Below are positions 25,301 through 37,900 of a DNA stretch of 64,000 nucleotides, one piece after another. The DNA is taken from assembly GCA_903813345.2 (NCBI GenBank), contig CAIIXF020000001.1, positions 54,885,885 to 54,949,884 of the forward strand. The letters are read 5' to 3'. The notes under the pieces were generated by a model. The model had not been told where the DNA came from. It saw nothing but the letters and a program-made list of their open reading frames with translations, and made no database searches. The translations under genes were made by a program, and so were the position numbers. Positions within the stretch are counted from its first letter, which is position 1; every line of letters begins with the position of its first letter. The stretch comes from Owenia fusiformis. Taxonomy: Eukaryota > Annelida > Polychaeta > Sabellida > Oweniidae.

Positions 25301-27368
25301 ATACAAGAAGACAAAGCAAGTACGTTCTAAATCAATGTACTGCATTAATTTAGCGTTTTACATATTTTGCAAAAATAAATCTCAAACCGATCGTAAATAC
25401 GCTTATTAGGTGCAAAAGAGTATTAAAGAGATCGAGTCGTCCAGATTTCTATTCTGGACAATCAGTAATGTCCCAATATAATTGCTCACAAAACATCATC
25501 TATAATTAGATATATCTTGAGACCAAGCACGATATCGACAACATATTGAGGATATCAACAGGACAACCAAAATAACAACCAACTGTCAGAATTGAACGCA
25601 ATGAGTCGAAAACAGAATACAATGTTTTTTGAGGATTTATCTATATTGTAACCCCTTAGAAGTAATAAATATGGCTTCTCTTAGCCAAAATAATCTGAAG
25701 GAAAAAGCCAATCAGACTGGAACAAATTTGAGCGGGCTTTTTAAATTTGAATTTGAATTTCTATTGATGTAAGCGGAAATTCATGGCTAGGAACAATCAT
25801 CGAATTGATACTGTTAACGAATTAATTCAAGCCTCAGAATTGATATTAAGTTGATAAACAAACTTGTTTTACATCAAATAACACGAAAAAATCAGGTGGT
25901 TACTCCAATTGTGTTTTTAGGAGACCCGATCTCTTATAACGTGATCAAGGTTCGTAGTTAACCCCGTTTTTATTTATTTCTTTATTATACTTTTATAGCA
26001 ATGGCACACTAAAATTAGGTGCATCCAGGTAAAACATTCATTAAAATAGTTACATCTATAGCTAAAAATTATGACTATAAATCTATTTTAAAAATGCTTT
26101 TGTCAAACCCAGTGATATTCATATCTAGTATTACTTTTAAACATGCGTATTAAGTATTTTCAACGCGTTATATTTTCTCAGTTAGGCAAAGTTGGATAGT
26201 ATATTTTGTTGTTCCAACATCAAAAACACGATACGTAAACACCTATAATATTAAACGCTCTAAATAATATGGCTCCAAGTGTTAAATATTTTGTAAATCG
26301 TGATCAGCATTTTAATCGGCAATTTCTTTACAATACCGTATTCATGATTACTAACCATATCCTGACTTTTTAACATGGTTTTAGATGAACTATTTTGTTT
26401 GAATAGAAAGACAATTCTATTCCCGCATGAAATGTTGTATAAAATTATTTATAACCCCCGCCCTGTTTTTACGGTATTTTCAACAACACTAATAATGGAT
26501 AATGGAGGAAAATAGCAAGATGTAACTATTTTTGTAGAATTTACTATATTTCAGTAACATATATCATGGGTCATATTCTGGGTAGTATCGTAGGGACTAA
26601 GTCGACAGAATCCCAGTGGTCTATTTATAGAAGATATCTTCTAATATACAAATAGGCAAATCACTACTGTAATCTTTCTCTGTCGACCTAGTCTTATGAG
26701 TTTCTTATACTCTAGTCGAAGTCTTGCATACAGTTCCTACGTTACTACCATCACAGTACACCAGCTTATAAAAAGAGGTGTGAAAATGATAAGAATCTGT
26801 CCGTACCTTTCTTGAACTATCACCTACCCCATTTGCCAGAGCCTTGTTATAAGATGAATTAAACAGGCAAAATCAAACAACTGGAAACGGTTAATGTCGC
26901 CCCTTTTTATCACAAGTATTACATACCGACTGCCATCCATCTTGTTCTATGACCAACTGCTCCCCAGTATGATACGATGATAAGTCCTGGCACTGATGCT
27001 ATATCGTAAGATGCAGCTATCCAGGATGACCAAAAGCTTGATAATTCAAAACGTTTCTCTATTGTTGAAATTCCCGTTGATAAAAATCCATTGGATCCCA
27101 TAGATATTGAAAGACCTACTACACAGTAGCATACCATATAACATACGACTCCAGTACATGGTTTTAAACATTCCGGTTCACAAGGACCATATCCACATTT
27201 TAGATTATCTTCTACATCGTCGCTCTGTTGTGGACTTGGATCAAACGATACTTGAGAAGACCTAACGTGGTCTTCTATTGTTTGTTGGACTCCACTTCTC
27301 AATGAATCAATTTTGAAATTGCTCTTCATTTCAGAATTTCCTTCCATGTTTTTGTCAGAATCATTCAT
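19362..27368 (-). CDS. SLCO: Organic anion transporter (OATP/SLCO family), copy 1
   Basis: Eleven coding exons on the minus strand, 5' to 3': 27368-26927, 25275-25138, 24855-24706, 24455-24353, 24192-24071, 22869-22615, 22281-22086, 21068-20924, 20427-20249, 19894-19830, 19651-19362. They join in frame into 694 residues, the usual OATP length. The product should be a 12-helix plasma-membrane carrier for amphipathic organic anions. Evidence: the first membrane region ends in STIEKRFELSS, typical of OATPs. The family signature appears as DQRFLGAWWPGFL (about residues 285-297), with Phe where RW is usual. The large extracellular loop carries a Kazal-like Cys module (CNSDCVCPYLYDPVCG, exon 8). 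Exon 10 holds a conserved RSFGIGVQWILLRLLG. The Cys-rich start (CGYGPCEPEC) recalls the SLCO4 branch, but I would not fix the subfamily. Helices and loop positions are inferred from the family. The gene is paired with copy 2. Confidence 0.93.
20815..20910. mobile_element. Small MITE beside the exon 8 splice donor of SLCO copy 1
   Basis: Terminal repeats GGTCACATTTTCTGCG and GGAGCAAATGTGACAC flank a core with CGGTGCCCGGCCGATTAAGT. The same ends and core occur at 42181-42311. The right end is 13 bp from the exon boundary at 20924, next to the splice donor. SLCO copy 2 lacks it at the matching place (around 30310), so it was inserted after the duplication or lost from copy 2. Confidence 0.65.
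21260..21402. repeat. GATATC-rich palindrome with CGAGTGAGCGAAGCG core
   Basis: The arms read ATATCACATCATTTT ... GATATCATTTTTATCGCC on the left and the inverse on the right (GGCGATAAAATGATATCACG ... TGTGATATT), around a core ATCAACACGAGTGAGCGAAG. A second set of TGATATCACACGGATATG-like units follows at 21535-21620. The feature is intronic in SLCO copy 1 and has no coding potential. It is probably a small foldback element. Confidence 0.6.
22340..22525 (-). repeat. tRNA-derived SINE or tRNA pseudogene in SLCO intron
   Basis: On the minus strand the segment near 22453-22525 reads GAGCGGTAGCGTCAGAG followed by a perfect RNA polymerase III B box, GGTTCGATTCC, and then CGCACGGGGCA, which pairs partly with a GCCCTTG start. 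The stems are imperfect and the A box is poor, so this is not a clean tRNA. A unique tail follows to about 22340. It fills much of the intron between SLCO exons 6 and 7. Confidence 0.55.
23256..23658. mobile_element. Foldback MITE in SLCO copy 1 intron
   Basis: Arms of about 105 bp are almost perfect inverted repeats. The left begins TCACTCGGTCCTAACTTCGA, and the right ends with the inverse of TCACGCGGTCCTAACTTCGA. The direct repeat GTA borders both sides. An inner small palindrome, TTTTGGTCCCCAGCTGTTAG against CTTACAACTGGGGACCAAAA, marks the centre. No transposase is encoded. Confidence 0.75.
26581..26749. mobile_element. Short inverted-repeat element in SLCO copy 1 intron 1
   Basis: The left end GGTAGTATCGTAGGGACT is matched inversely by AGTTCCTACGTTACTACC at the right, with a second matching block, AAGTCGACAGA and TCTGTCGACCTAG, further in. 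There is no coding potential and the target duplication is unclear. Confidence 0.5.
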
Positions 27369-28130
27369 GTTTAATTTGTAAGGATTTGACTTGTATATAA
27401 GTTTGCTTCCGATTGCTTAATCATACATTGCGTGCATATATTAAGGAACTCAAGTAAGTACCAGAGAGAAATATTATTAGTATTATACCTTTTAATGACA
27501 AGTGCAATGTATAATGCTTTTCATGATGTTTAAGAACCGATGGACATAATCACTAATAACGACACTCAGTCGAAATGTATTTTCTTATGTATGTATACGT
27601 TAACTTGAGCGTTCTGTTATTAAAGGCTATATATTATTTAAGCGATCGAACTAAACTCACTACAATACTTCAGTTTGTTTCCTTTCACCTTGGATTATTG
27701 TTTAGGATAGTTGGGGTTTGTTTTCCTTGGGCCAGTGTACACTTGGATGTTTTCTTCTTCGTGCTGCGTTCTGCAACAATTTTGGTCCTTTCCCTTTGGC
27801 ACTACCTGAGTTTATTTAGTTTGGAACAAAAAAACTATGGGGAAACTATGGCTGGTTTTGATCCCTATTTCTCAACCATTAATGCCATTGCTAGCCTTGC
27901 CCAAGTCGGTCTCTTTTATATAATTCAAGATCAGATAAGTAAAAAATACCGACTTGGGCAAGGCTATGCCATTGCCGGGATTTACATAAAAATGTGTCAA
28001 GTGAGGTTGGTGCCAAACTGAAACAATTCTGACATCTCTAAGCATATCTGAAGTGCCAAACAAGAAACTTCAATGTGAATGACTTGTATTTTCCATATTC
28101 TTTAATACATAATTACATAATTTCCTCTTC
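27369..28130. other. Upstream region of SLCO copy 1
   Basis: From 27369 to about 27665 the sequence is recognisably homologous to 38901-39205 upstream of SLCO copy 2; shared blocks include ACATTGCGTGC, AACCGATGGAC and GAGCGTTCTG. The promoter and 5' UTR were therefore probably duplicated along with the gene. No core promoter motif stands out. The rest contains a 75-bp palindromic element at 27892 and no gene. Confidence 0.55.
27892..27966. mobile_element. 75-bp palindromic MITE with 9-bp target duplication
   Basis: The element starts TAGCCTTGCCCAAGTCGGT and ends with its exact inverse. It is bordered by perfect 9-bp direct repeats, TGCCATTGC, at 27883-27891 and 27967-27975. Duplications of this length are typical of Mutator-like elements. 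A 102-bp relative is at 53005-53106. Confidence 0.85.
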
Positions 28131-28149
28131 AGAAATGATTGAGCTACCT

Positions 28150-28900
28150 TCGACCAATATCAAGAATATCTGAAGGCTATTGACAAAATACAAGCCTCAT
28201 TCTTTGAACTTCATTCTGTATCACATTGTAGGTCCTAAAAATGTTTTCACTCGTAACCCAAACAAGCACAACTGTTGTTAGTGCGACTACCACTCACATG
28301 CATGTCCCCTTCAAACCTACAAGTTGTGATACAACTTTGTAGTTTTTGGATTGTAAATGATGGGTGAGTGGGTGTTAAAGGTACCCTTTTACTATTTACT
28401 ATTTCTTTGTACTCTAAATTGCTGTTTGGGGTGTCCGAGATTTCTTATTATTTCAGACTTGTTCTTGTATTGTTCTTTCTATTCCATCTGTGTGTTTTTT
28501 ATGTTCAATGTTCTCCTCTTTGCTTAATTATCTACAAACCCGTTTTGTATTATGCCACTCGGAACGCCAAGTGTCCATATAAACTATAATTTGATTTCAT
28601 ATGTTGATTTAACTGGGTTGGAGTATATTTGCTTCTAAAATCTAATATTTTTCATGTAGTTTTTCATCTAATATATAGTACTGTATTATTGATACAGTGA
28701 CATCTTATTCATAAAATTATAAAATTTATTTCATGAAATGTGGTTTTCTTTATAAAATAATGCAAATTATTCGCAATATAAAACTAAAAATACTGACTCT
28801 ATACTGGAACAAAATATACAGAGTACGTGTCGATTTAACTTCAACTGCATTTGCAACCATTTTTCAATTGAGTATTTTGTTTAATATTACATCACATACT
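28150..28900 (+). pseudogene. Decayed duplicate of the lectin-receptor 3' end
   Basis: This stretch between the two SLCO genes matches 18270-19360 in collinear blocks. It covers the end of the intron and the Thr-rich stalk exon (CACATTGTAGG, then AACCCAAACAAGCAC and TTAGTGCGACTACCACT against ACCCCAACAAGCAC and TTAGCACCACTACT). It also covers the following intron (TTTTGGATTGTAAATGATG; AACTGGGTTGG) and the 3' flank (ATTCGCAATATAAAAC; TTACATCACATACTAAAA). The frame carries an in-frame TAG and shifts, and the membrane exon is essentially lost. It is a non-functional relic left by tandem duplication of a block containing the lectin tail and SLCO. Confidence 0.78.
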
Positions 28901-28911
28901 AAAATCTGGCC

Positions 28912-31900
28912 CTAAAATCGTTCTATCCTTGAGTCTAATTGAACCGTATTGCCAAGGTTATCAATCCCATTATCCGTTTCGTCTTCACTTTTCTCAAGGC
29001 TTATTGGTGGTTTATACACCAACCAACAGGCAAAGGCGAACAAAGTACTTGCAAACTTAAAAATTGCTCCTATCATGAACATGTAAAGCGCCATTGCGTT
29101 TGGGTCATATCTTTCACAGGCACCAGATGAATTTTGTTGTGACCAAACATCGCATGACCCGTCCAACGCTGCTCCCATTACAATGGGCCCAGGTATTGTA
29201 CCTGAAATAGAACAACAAATGTTGAAATACCATAGCGTATACATTCATTTTTATGTGTGAGACTTAAAACCAATTGCATTTTAATAACAATTGTTTGTAA
29301 ACCAACCTACCAAGGTTAATCACATTAAAGTATTCTAAAAGATGGTAGTCATATGCGAAAAACGTTGCGAAAAAAATTCTAAAATTACCTAAAAGTCGAA
29401 GGAGTACCCACTGCAGACCTATACCGAAAGATCTTTGCATAGAAGGGACCACTCTGAAAAGAGAAAAACGAATATAACACCAGTAAACTGTTTCCATAAC
29501 AAATCATACGAAATGCCACAAGAATAGAGACGATATCAATCATCATTCCGTATGCCCAAATGCATATCCAACGGCGATATCACAGTATCAAATCGACTGT
29601 TTTCCACCCCAGAATCTAAAATCATTAAGCAAACCTCGGCCAGATCCCATTGGTTCCAAGGCTGCATAAATATATTCGTATATTTACAAATATATTCACA
29701 TATTTATTGAACCTACTACCTGAGACTAACATAGAATGTTATTATGTTTAATGTTTATGTTAGTCTCATCTACTACCAATGGGGACTGGATCTGGCTCGT
29801 GATCATTGTTTCATTTTTCGGGTTTTCTTTCACACGTTTTCCAATAGAGAGTATGGTAACCAAACTTCTTGAAGATGTGTGTTATTTACAGACAGCCATG
29901 AATATGTTTCTTAGCACTGTTTCTAGAATAACTATAAGAATTGACTATAACATGGGATAAAATATTTTCTAACATAAAATGGAAAAGCACCCATACCTTA
30001 CTACAACCGTAGCATTAGTAGATGTCACAAAGAAAGTAAGGAACATAATAGCAAACCAAAGTATGGCGAAGATCACTAGAAATAGTGTACAGTCTTCTGA
30101 ACAGATATCCGTAGTTGCATCATATCCGATATTTCCCGGGCTCTCGGATGTTATACAACTGCAGTTGAAATATAGCTGGAATGATGAAGGGACATCGTAA
30201 CAGAAACATTGATTTTCTGGAATTAATTTCTTACGTTTTTTTATGCAAATGACACGAGATAAATTGATGTGAATACAGTCAGTATCATATTAGAAACCAT
30301 GAACAGCACATAAACAACTTACTGTTGGATCAAGACCTTCTTTTGCCTGGCAGCCAGCATGGCAAGCCGAGAAGTACAAGACATTGTCCCTGCCACATAC
30401 CGGGTCGTACAGGTAAGGACATGCGCAGTTAGAATTGCACGTGGCATTGTAGCCGGTAGTTGTTGTACTGAAATATATGTCATTTTAATAAAAATACATA
30501 CACTTTTTCATCATAGCATCATAGGATAAAATGACATGTGTAATTGGAAACATTTGAAATGCAAATCCAGGTATAGATGGGGAATTGTTTTATTCATTTT
30601 AAAGATGTGCATGTAAAATGCATGGACACTTTAAACGTCAGTACTGGCCCACGACATGGACCATAATATGTAACCACAGCTGGGCAGTTATAGCAACTTG
30701 CTATGCAAACTCGTTACAATTCTATTCGTGATGTAATTATTTGAGAATTCTGTTCCTAATTTATATAATTCTGAAAATCATATCGGGAGGGATTTTCGTA
30801 CCTGTTTGCATACTCCACCGTCAACCCAGCCAAATCTGGAGTTCCACACACCAGAAAAAACAGAGGTGTTATAAGCAAAGACAGAAATGCGCCAATTGCC
30901 TGCATTTTTATTATAGCACTGCAATTCATGCTGAATTTCTTTATGAGGTATCCACCTAATATAGTTCCGCCTGCAGCTCCTGGTATGGCGAGACCACCTA
31001 AAAAGAAATGTTTGATAACTTGTTGAAAGAGCGTCAACGTGACAAAACTGGACCAAACTAATTTGAAAGTGCAGGGAGGCGAATTTGTCCCCCTCAAAAT
31101 ATCACGTTTCTGAGGATATATATTCTGAACATTCAAATCGATTTAAGTTGAGTGTCCCTATATACTGACTGATATGGAAACGTTTCCAACTTACCAAAAA
31201 TGTATGCTGATGTACTTGAAGGCAACGCGTACTGGTTCTCAAGATATTTTGGACCATACACGGTGAAACCGGCAATGAGTAAAGACTCTGTGCATGTCAG
31301 GAGAGTACACAAAACATACGCCCAGTTTTTCAGAAGCATGAATAGAGACTTGGGCAGGTCTGATAGTTTCGTGCCAAACCCTGGTTCAATATGGGTTTCA
31401 CTATCTCCGTATGCCTCAGATACCCGTTTCGCTCGAATTTCGGCAGCGCCTGGAATACCAGCATATATTTTTTCAACATCAATAACTTAAAGTGTTGTAT
31501 CTTAAAAAGTGAAGTTATAAACAAGTTACAAAAAGTTACTAACAAAATATATGTTAGAAGCTTGTGCAGGCATACAAACGTTTGACAATACCAACCACAG
31601 TATAAATAAGTAATAATGTACCGTAAACATGATTACAATCAAATAAAACGATTTACCTGGTATGTCTCTTGGGAAACCAAATAATGCAATTGCTCCGGTC
31701 AATATAAGAAAAGCTGTTGCCAAGAAACCAGGCCACCATGCTCCGAGATATCTCTGGTCTCCCACCTGCACTGTTATCCTACAATATACATGTATATGCA
31801 CGTACGAACTCATGAATGTGCATCGATTACAAAATAGCTATGAATTACTAAAGGATTTAGCCCCGGACTCAATGCATTGTTGACTGAATCATTTAACGAA

Positions 31901-34900
31901 GTTAATTTAACGAAGTTGCATGACTGTTCAGCAGGAATCCAAAGTCTAGGAAACAATGCATGAGTGGAAAGAATCAGCAACAATGCATTGAGTCCGATTA
32001 TCTTTATTTAAAAATTATTCCTATCGGTCTTTGCCTATGCAATGAGTGCTGGGCTTGAATTATTTTCACACATTGCAAAATGATGCTTTTAAGAAGGTTA
32101 AACAAGGTCGACATGAACATCAATTTCAAATAAATCAAGGTCCAAGGTGGCTGTTCCTATTGTGTTCATTCTCCTCTTCATTTAAAATCAACGTTCATGT
32201 CCTCAGAGTTAATATATTCCAATATTCTTTCAATTTGATCCTGCTTATTCTTAACGCTGTCAGTAAACCATTTTTATAACACCAAGTCCCCATTCCCCTT
32301 CCCTCGGTGATTTTTTTATTATTTGACTGATTCCAATAATTGTGGAATTGTCGTTAATCTCATTCAATAACCTCTTCAGAAAAACCTTGGATTTTTTTAT
32401 CTGAATGAAACAAATCTATGGCCTTTTGATCAAACCGTGTGTTTAGAGTAACCGTGATCTTATGAAAGTGAACTTACTCATTTGCAGGTACCCTGTCAAA
32501 ATCTATATACTCATCAAGTAGCACTCCCCCGAGTATATAGCCGATTGCTGGTCCAAGAACTCCAGAAGCATAAAACAGGGCTATGGATGGAATTATATAA
32601 TTCTATATAAAGCGTTTTAAAAACCGATTGTTACTAATATATTACGTGTATTTCATGTTAAAATTTAAAAACGGTGTAATTTTATTCATGTGTTTGGATG
32701 CCATTGCTGGCTAGTACATTTATATCGCAAATAATATATACACATTTAAAACAGCAAATTGAGATTTATAAATTGAGGAAATCAACATCATATTCTTACC
32801 AAGACATAAGGCAAATGTGTCCCTGGGCACAATATCATCCAAATAGGTTATTCCCAGGGTAGGAATAGGGGAATTTCCAAAGCCAACTAACACATTGGCA
32901 CATATGAACAATATGAAATATAGTTTAAGTCCAGAAAATGAACCATCATCTGAAAAATAAACGATCATAGGTATTAAAAGCTTTTCTACACTATAGCATG
33001 AGAACTAATATAAGTGTAATTAAAATGGGCAAACAACACAAATAAACTACAAGGGAACTAGATGTAACAACAGATACATTTTAGTGCATATTGGTGTGTT
33101 AGATCCCTGCTTGATGAAGGTGTCGAGGTAGCCATAGTCTATAAAGTAGAATCAACAGACATACACAGTCCTATCATACTGTTTTCATCAACGCAGTACA
33201 CAGTACACGTTTTGAATTTTTAAAGCGCATTACTATAAGCTTAAGCTATAATTGACCCATAGTAGATGGATTAACTGCATTTAAGGGGGTCTGGACTTCA
33301 ATCTATGATGCAAACGTTTCCTTTGACATGACAGTACCTTAGGACCATAGAATCAAATTTATCCAAAGACACACGCCAGATGGCGCTTTATATTGGAAAT
33401 ATTCAAATTTTTCAAAATGGCCGCCAAAAATACAACGGAGACAATATATTTTCTTCTATGCATGCTATAATGATACGATTGGTGCCTAAATATACATTTT
33501 GTGGGTGAAGAATCAATTTAGTATGGTGTGAGTCTTGAAAGTTAAGAACTTCCTCTTCATATCAAAAAATTATGCCTTTTTCAAAATGGCTGCCAGAGAT
33601 GTAACAATGATGATATCTTCACTTGTATGCATGCTACAACAGTAAGATTGATGTCCAAGTATACATTAATGGGTGGTAGAATTCATTTGATAAGGTTTAT
33701 AGTCTTTATTTTCCCAACGAAGAAAGTTCAGTGGGGATATAATGAAGTCCTCCGTTTGTCAGTCTGTCAGTTCATCGTCTGTCTTATGTATGATTTTGCA
33801 ATTATTGTCAGATTCCTTCAAAGTCATATGGCCATATGTACTCAATTAAATTGAAGATGGCGTTAATTTTATGATTAATGGCTCAGAAAATTCAAAATGT
33901 CGCAGAGAAGGAGTTGGTTAGCTATTACTTACAAGATATGTCGTCAAGGTATGGTAACTTACATTATATTAAGTTAGATCTCAATTCTTTTATTGTCTAA
34001 ATATAATTTTTACCATCGACTAAATGTCACCAAAATGTTGAAATCAGTGGAAATTGTACTGTATGTCTATTAATTAACAAACATTTTCACCTTTTATTGA
34101 AAATGTATGCCTTTTTTCAATGGCTGTGGAAAATATTACAAAGAATTATATCTAACAAGGGCTCTTAAACTTCTTCAAAAGTAGAATAGTTTGAAAGTGT
34201 TTTAAGTAATTGTTGATATAAAGTGATGCAACTTTTGATATGTTTTAATTGAGAAAGAAGATCATCTTTTTTTGCAAAATAAGCTTAACATTTTAAAAAA
34301 GTGCCAATGTGGGATCCTAATCCATGATTTTCCAGAAAGTTGGATTCATATTTAACAATCATGGGAACTTCACTTGGAATAAAACACATTGTTTTTATGG
34401 CCAGGAAGTACTTATGGTGAAAGACATATTGCCGTTTAAAATCTTAAAATCTTAATCTCTTAAATGTTCAAATGAGAAAATAAGAATATTTTTCTCAATA
34501 TGACAATATTCAGTGCTGTATGTGTGTACATACATGTCTTTTTCAAAATGGTTGCCAATCAACAACAAGCTTAATTAATAGTTTGTTGGTTGGATTAGTG
34601 GAAGACTTGGTAAACAGAGACATCATCCATGATTTGGTCAGAGGAGAGGAAGAGGGTTCTGAAATACTGTCATAATATGCAGCCCTTGAAATCTATTCCG
34701 AACTTCAAAATTTTCTCTCGCCAGAAGGTTTCTGGCCCTTTCTAACTGTATGTCTGTTCTGCGTGGTCTCTATCTATCACATTTCTCTCTTATGTATGTT
34801 GCATTGCAACAACTAAAATTGCACTACCATTGCAGATGCATGTTTATTTCAAGTTATTAAAGAGACACTGGTGTTTCTGGTGAATTTGAGTAAAAAGAAC

Positions 34901-37900
34901 ATTGAAAGATAAATACACAGTTGCTGTGTTAAGGCGAAAACGATTATTTTTAAGGCTCATAATCCAATTTGCTAGATGGGAGTAGTAACAATCTTTATTT
35001 TTGTCATTAAAAATTCAAAATTCAGTCTAACTGATGTTAAATTTTGAATCTTAATGAAAAAATACTTCAAGAAATGTGGTTTTGAAATGAGTCCATCAAC
35101 TTTAAAATTGATTTTTTTCGAAAATGTGACGTTTAGGTCAGGGAGATTCCCCATAGTCGCCATGTTGTAAAACACAAAAAGTGAAATATCTTTTCTTGTG
35201 TTGTGCAGATAATATTTTCTTTAACTGGAGATATTTTAATTTGTACAACTATCAGATACAAACGAGTAATATGAAATGTGAACCACTAGAAATTAAGAAT
35301 ATTCAAGTTTAAGGGAACTTTGTAATACCCTGCAATGTTATTTCACCCGAATTAACCACCTGGTGGGGAAAATGGTAACTACCCTTGCATCTGAGTAATT
35401 ATATAGATTTTACATTCCCAAAATTGTAGATTTTGAAGCCAATTTTATGAAATATTATGCCCAGAAATAAAGAAACTTTTAGCAAAGATACAATTTTTGT
35501 TAGCAAAGATACAATCTTTGTTAGCAAAGGTACAATCTTTGTTAGCAAAGATACAATTTTTGTTATATTTTCAGCTGCATATATTTCCAATATAAAGTGA
35601 AAACTATAACCTCACACGGCTTAATAAAATTGATTCTCCTACCCCATGAATATAAAATCTTGACACCCAATCGTATCAGTGTATCATGCACTGATGTGAA
35701 GATATCATCATTGTTATATTTCTGGTGGCCATTTTTAAAAACGCAAAATTCTTATTATGAAAGACCTATTCAAATGGATTCTACAAACCGATATTAATGT
35801 ATACTTTGACACCACTCTTATCATTGTAGCATGCTGAGAAGCGAAGATACCTTCTTTGTTATATTTCTGGCAGCCATTTTGAAAAATGCATATATTTTGA
35901 ATATAAAGTGCAAGAGCTGAATTTACAAGACTCGAAACCTAATTAAATATATTCTACAACTACATTAATGTATTTTTTGACACCACTCCTATAATTGTAG
36001 CATGCACAGAAGCAAAACTATTGTCTCTGATGTATTTTTGGCGGCCATTTTGAAAAATGTGTATGTTTCCAATATAAAGCGCCATCTAGCTTGTGTCTTT
36101 GGATAAATTTGTTTCTATTGCCCCAAGGTATATCCATACCAAATGGGACATTTTGTAAGGTAAGATATCTTAATTTGTAGGTATTCGTAAGGCAAGATAT
36201 CTTCTTTGTTATATTTCTGGCAGTCATTTTGAAAAGCGCGTATATATTGAATATAAAGTGGAAGTTCTTAATTTTCAAGACTCAAGATCTAATAAAATAG
36301 ATTCTACGACAACATTGCTGTATTTTTGACACCAATCTTATAATTGTAGCATGCACAGAATTAAAGATATTGCCTCTGGTGAATTTTTGGCGGCCATTTT
36401 GAAAAATGTGTATATTTCCAATATAAAGCGCCATCTAGCTTGTGTCTTTGGATAAATTTATTTATATTGCCCTAGGGTACTTCCATGCCAAAGGGGACAT
36501 TTGCATCATACAATGAAGTCCAAATGTAGTTAACCCATCTACTACCAGTGTACAATTATATATTACATGTATATGCGACTTACCTCCCGTGACATCGATC
36601 AATTCAGAAGTACCATTAAAAGAACACGCTTCATCTCGTACACGACTAGCATAAGGATCATATGGTTCTGTCAGAAAATGAGGCAAAACAAACAGTATTG
36701 AACCTATTCCAGCAAGAGTTGACCCTAAGAAATAAACGGATTATGAAAATAAAATACAAAAAATACAAAACGAGTGTTTAATTTTATGGAGGGTGGTCCA
36801 ACCTACTTTGGGGACACTCTGTATTATGCAAATATAAATTTTAATACGCGCATATACAGTTTTGTTGTGGCTCATCATTGAAATAATTTGAATATATCTA
36901 AATGCATAAATAGTATGACCTCAAAAGCAAAGATTTTGTAAATAGTGATCTGCATTTTTGCCATTTTTATAGACCCCAACTTAAATTAACCATGTCAATG
37001 GCAAAAACATAACTATTCCTGTGCGAAGTTTTTGCCGAATTCTTTATTATTTCTCTGCCGACCTTAATCTTTTGAGTCTTTTTAATACTCATCGTCATGC
37101 AAACACCTCCTGATTTACCTATCCCTTCCAGTCCGACGTAAGATAATGAAATGTGAATGAAAATTAATGTACAGTACCACCCTGTAACTATTACACACAC
37201 TGATTGTCAGAGCCTGGCAATAAGACAAAGTTCATTTAAAGGGCACTTATTACATACAGGTGTAGCACCCCAGGGGCAGTGCGCTCTTTAATTACTGATA
37301 GATGTTGGTAGCGTAGCGAATAAAATAGCACAACCTGACTCCCGGGGGCGTTACGGGTAATCCCCAGATGGCGCTCCCTCTCTGAAGCCGTCAAATGGGA
37401 AAAAGCGAACAGAATCATGAATTAATTTGAATTACAATAAGAATATAGTTTCTTTATTAACTAAAATTACATAATTTTGTTCGAAAATAATGATAAATCA
37501 TGAGGATAAGTGTCAATTAAAACAGATCTAAGAGAATTACTGATGCGCTAATCAAATCTAAGGGGTGCAGATAAATGCGATGTCATGTTGCGACTTCTTA
37601 GCCGCTCTCAACCGCTCCTGGGGGAGAACTGGCAGCGCTGCTAGGTTGGATGATCGCTCCCAGTGCAGCTATCTTTCCTCTCGCTTGGCCGAGCAGGAGG
37701 GGTAGCGCAGAAAGGAAGCAACACACCAATGCCAGCCATGACTTGCGGAATGAAATCAATTAACATAAATTACATCGATCATTTTTCTTAAGAATATTTG
37801 AATGCTCAAGCCAGGACCTTACAGGTATATGAGAAGTTGAAATGAACTAATGATTTTTACATTTTGAAAATGACTTCACTTTAAAACATGAAATTTAGCA

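Noticed and set aside
27575-28021. 148-codon plus-strand frame between the SLCO genes
   Set aside because: It runs through the 75-bp palindromic MITE and shows no domain; it is a chance frame.
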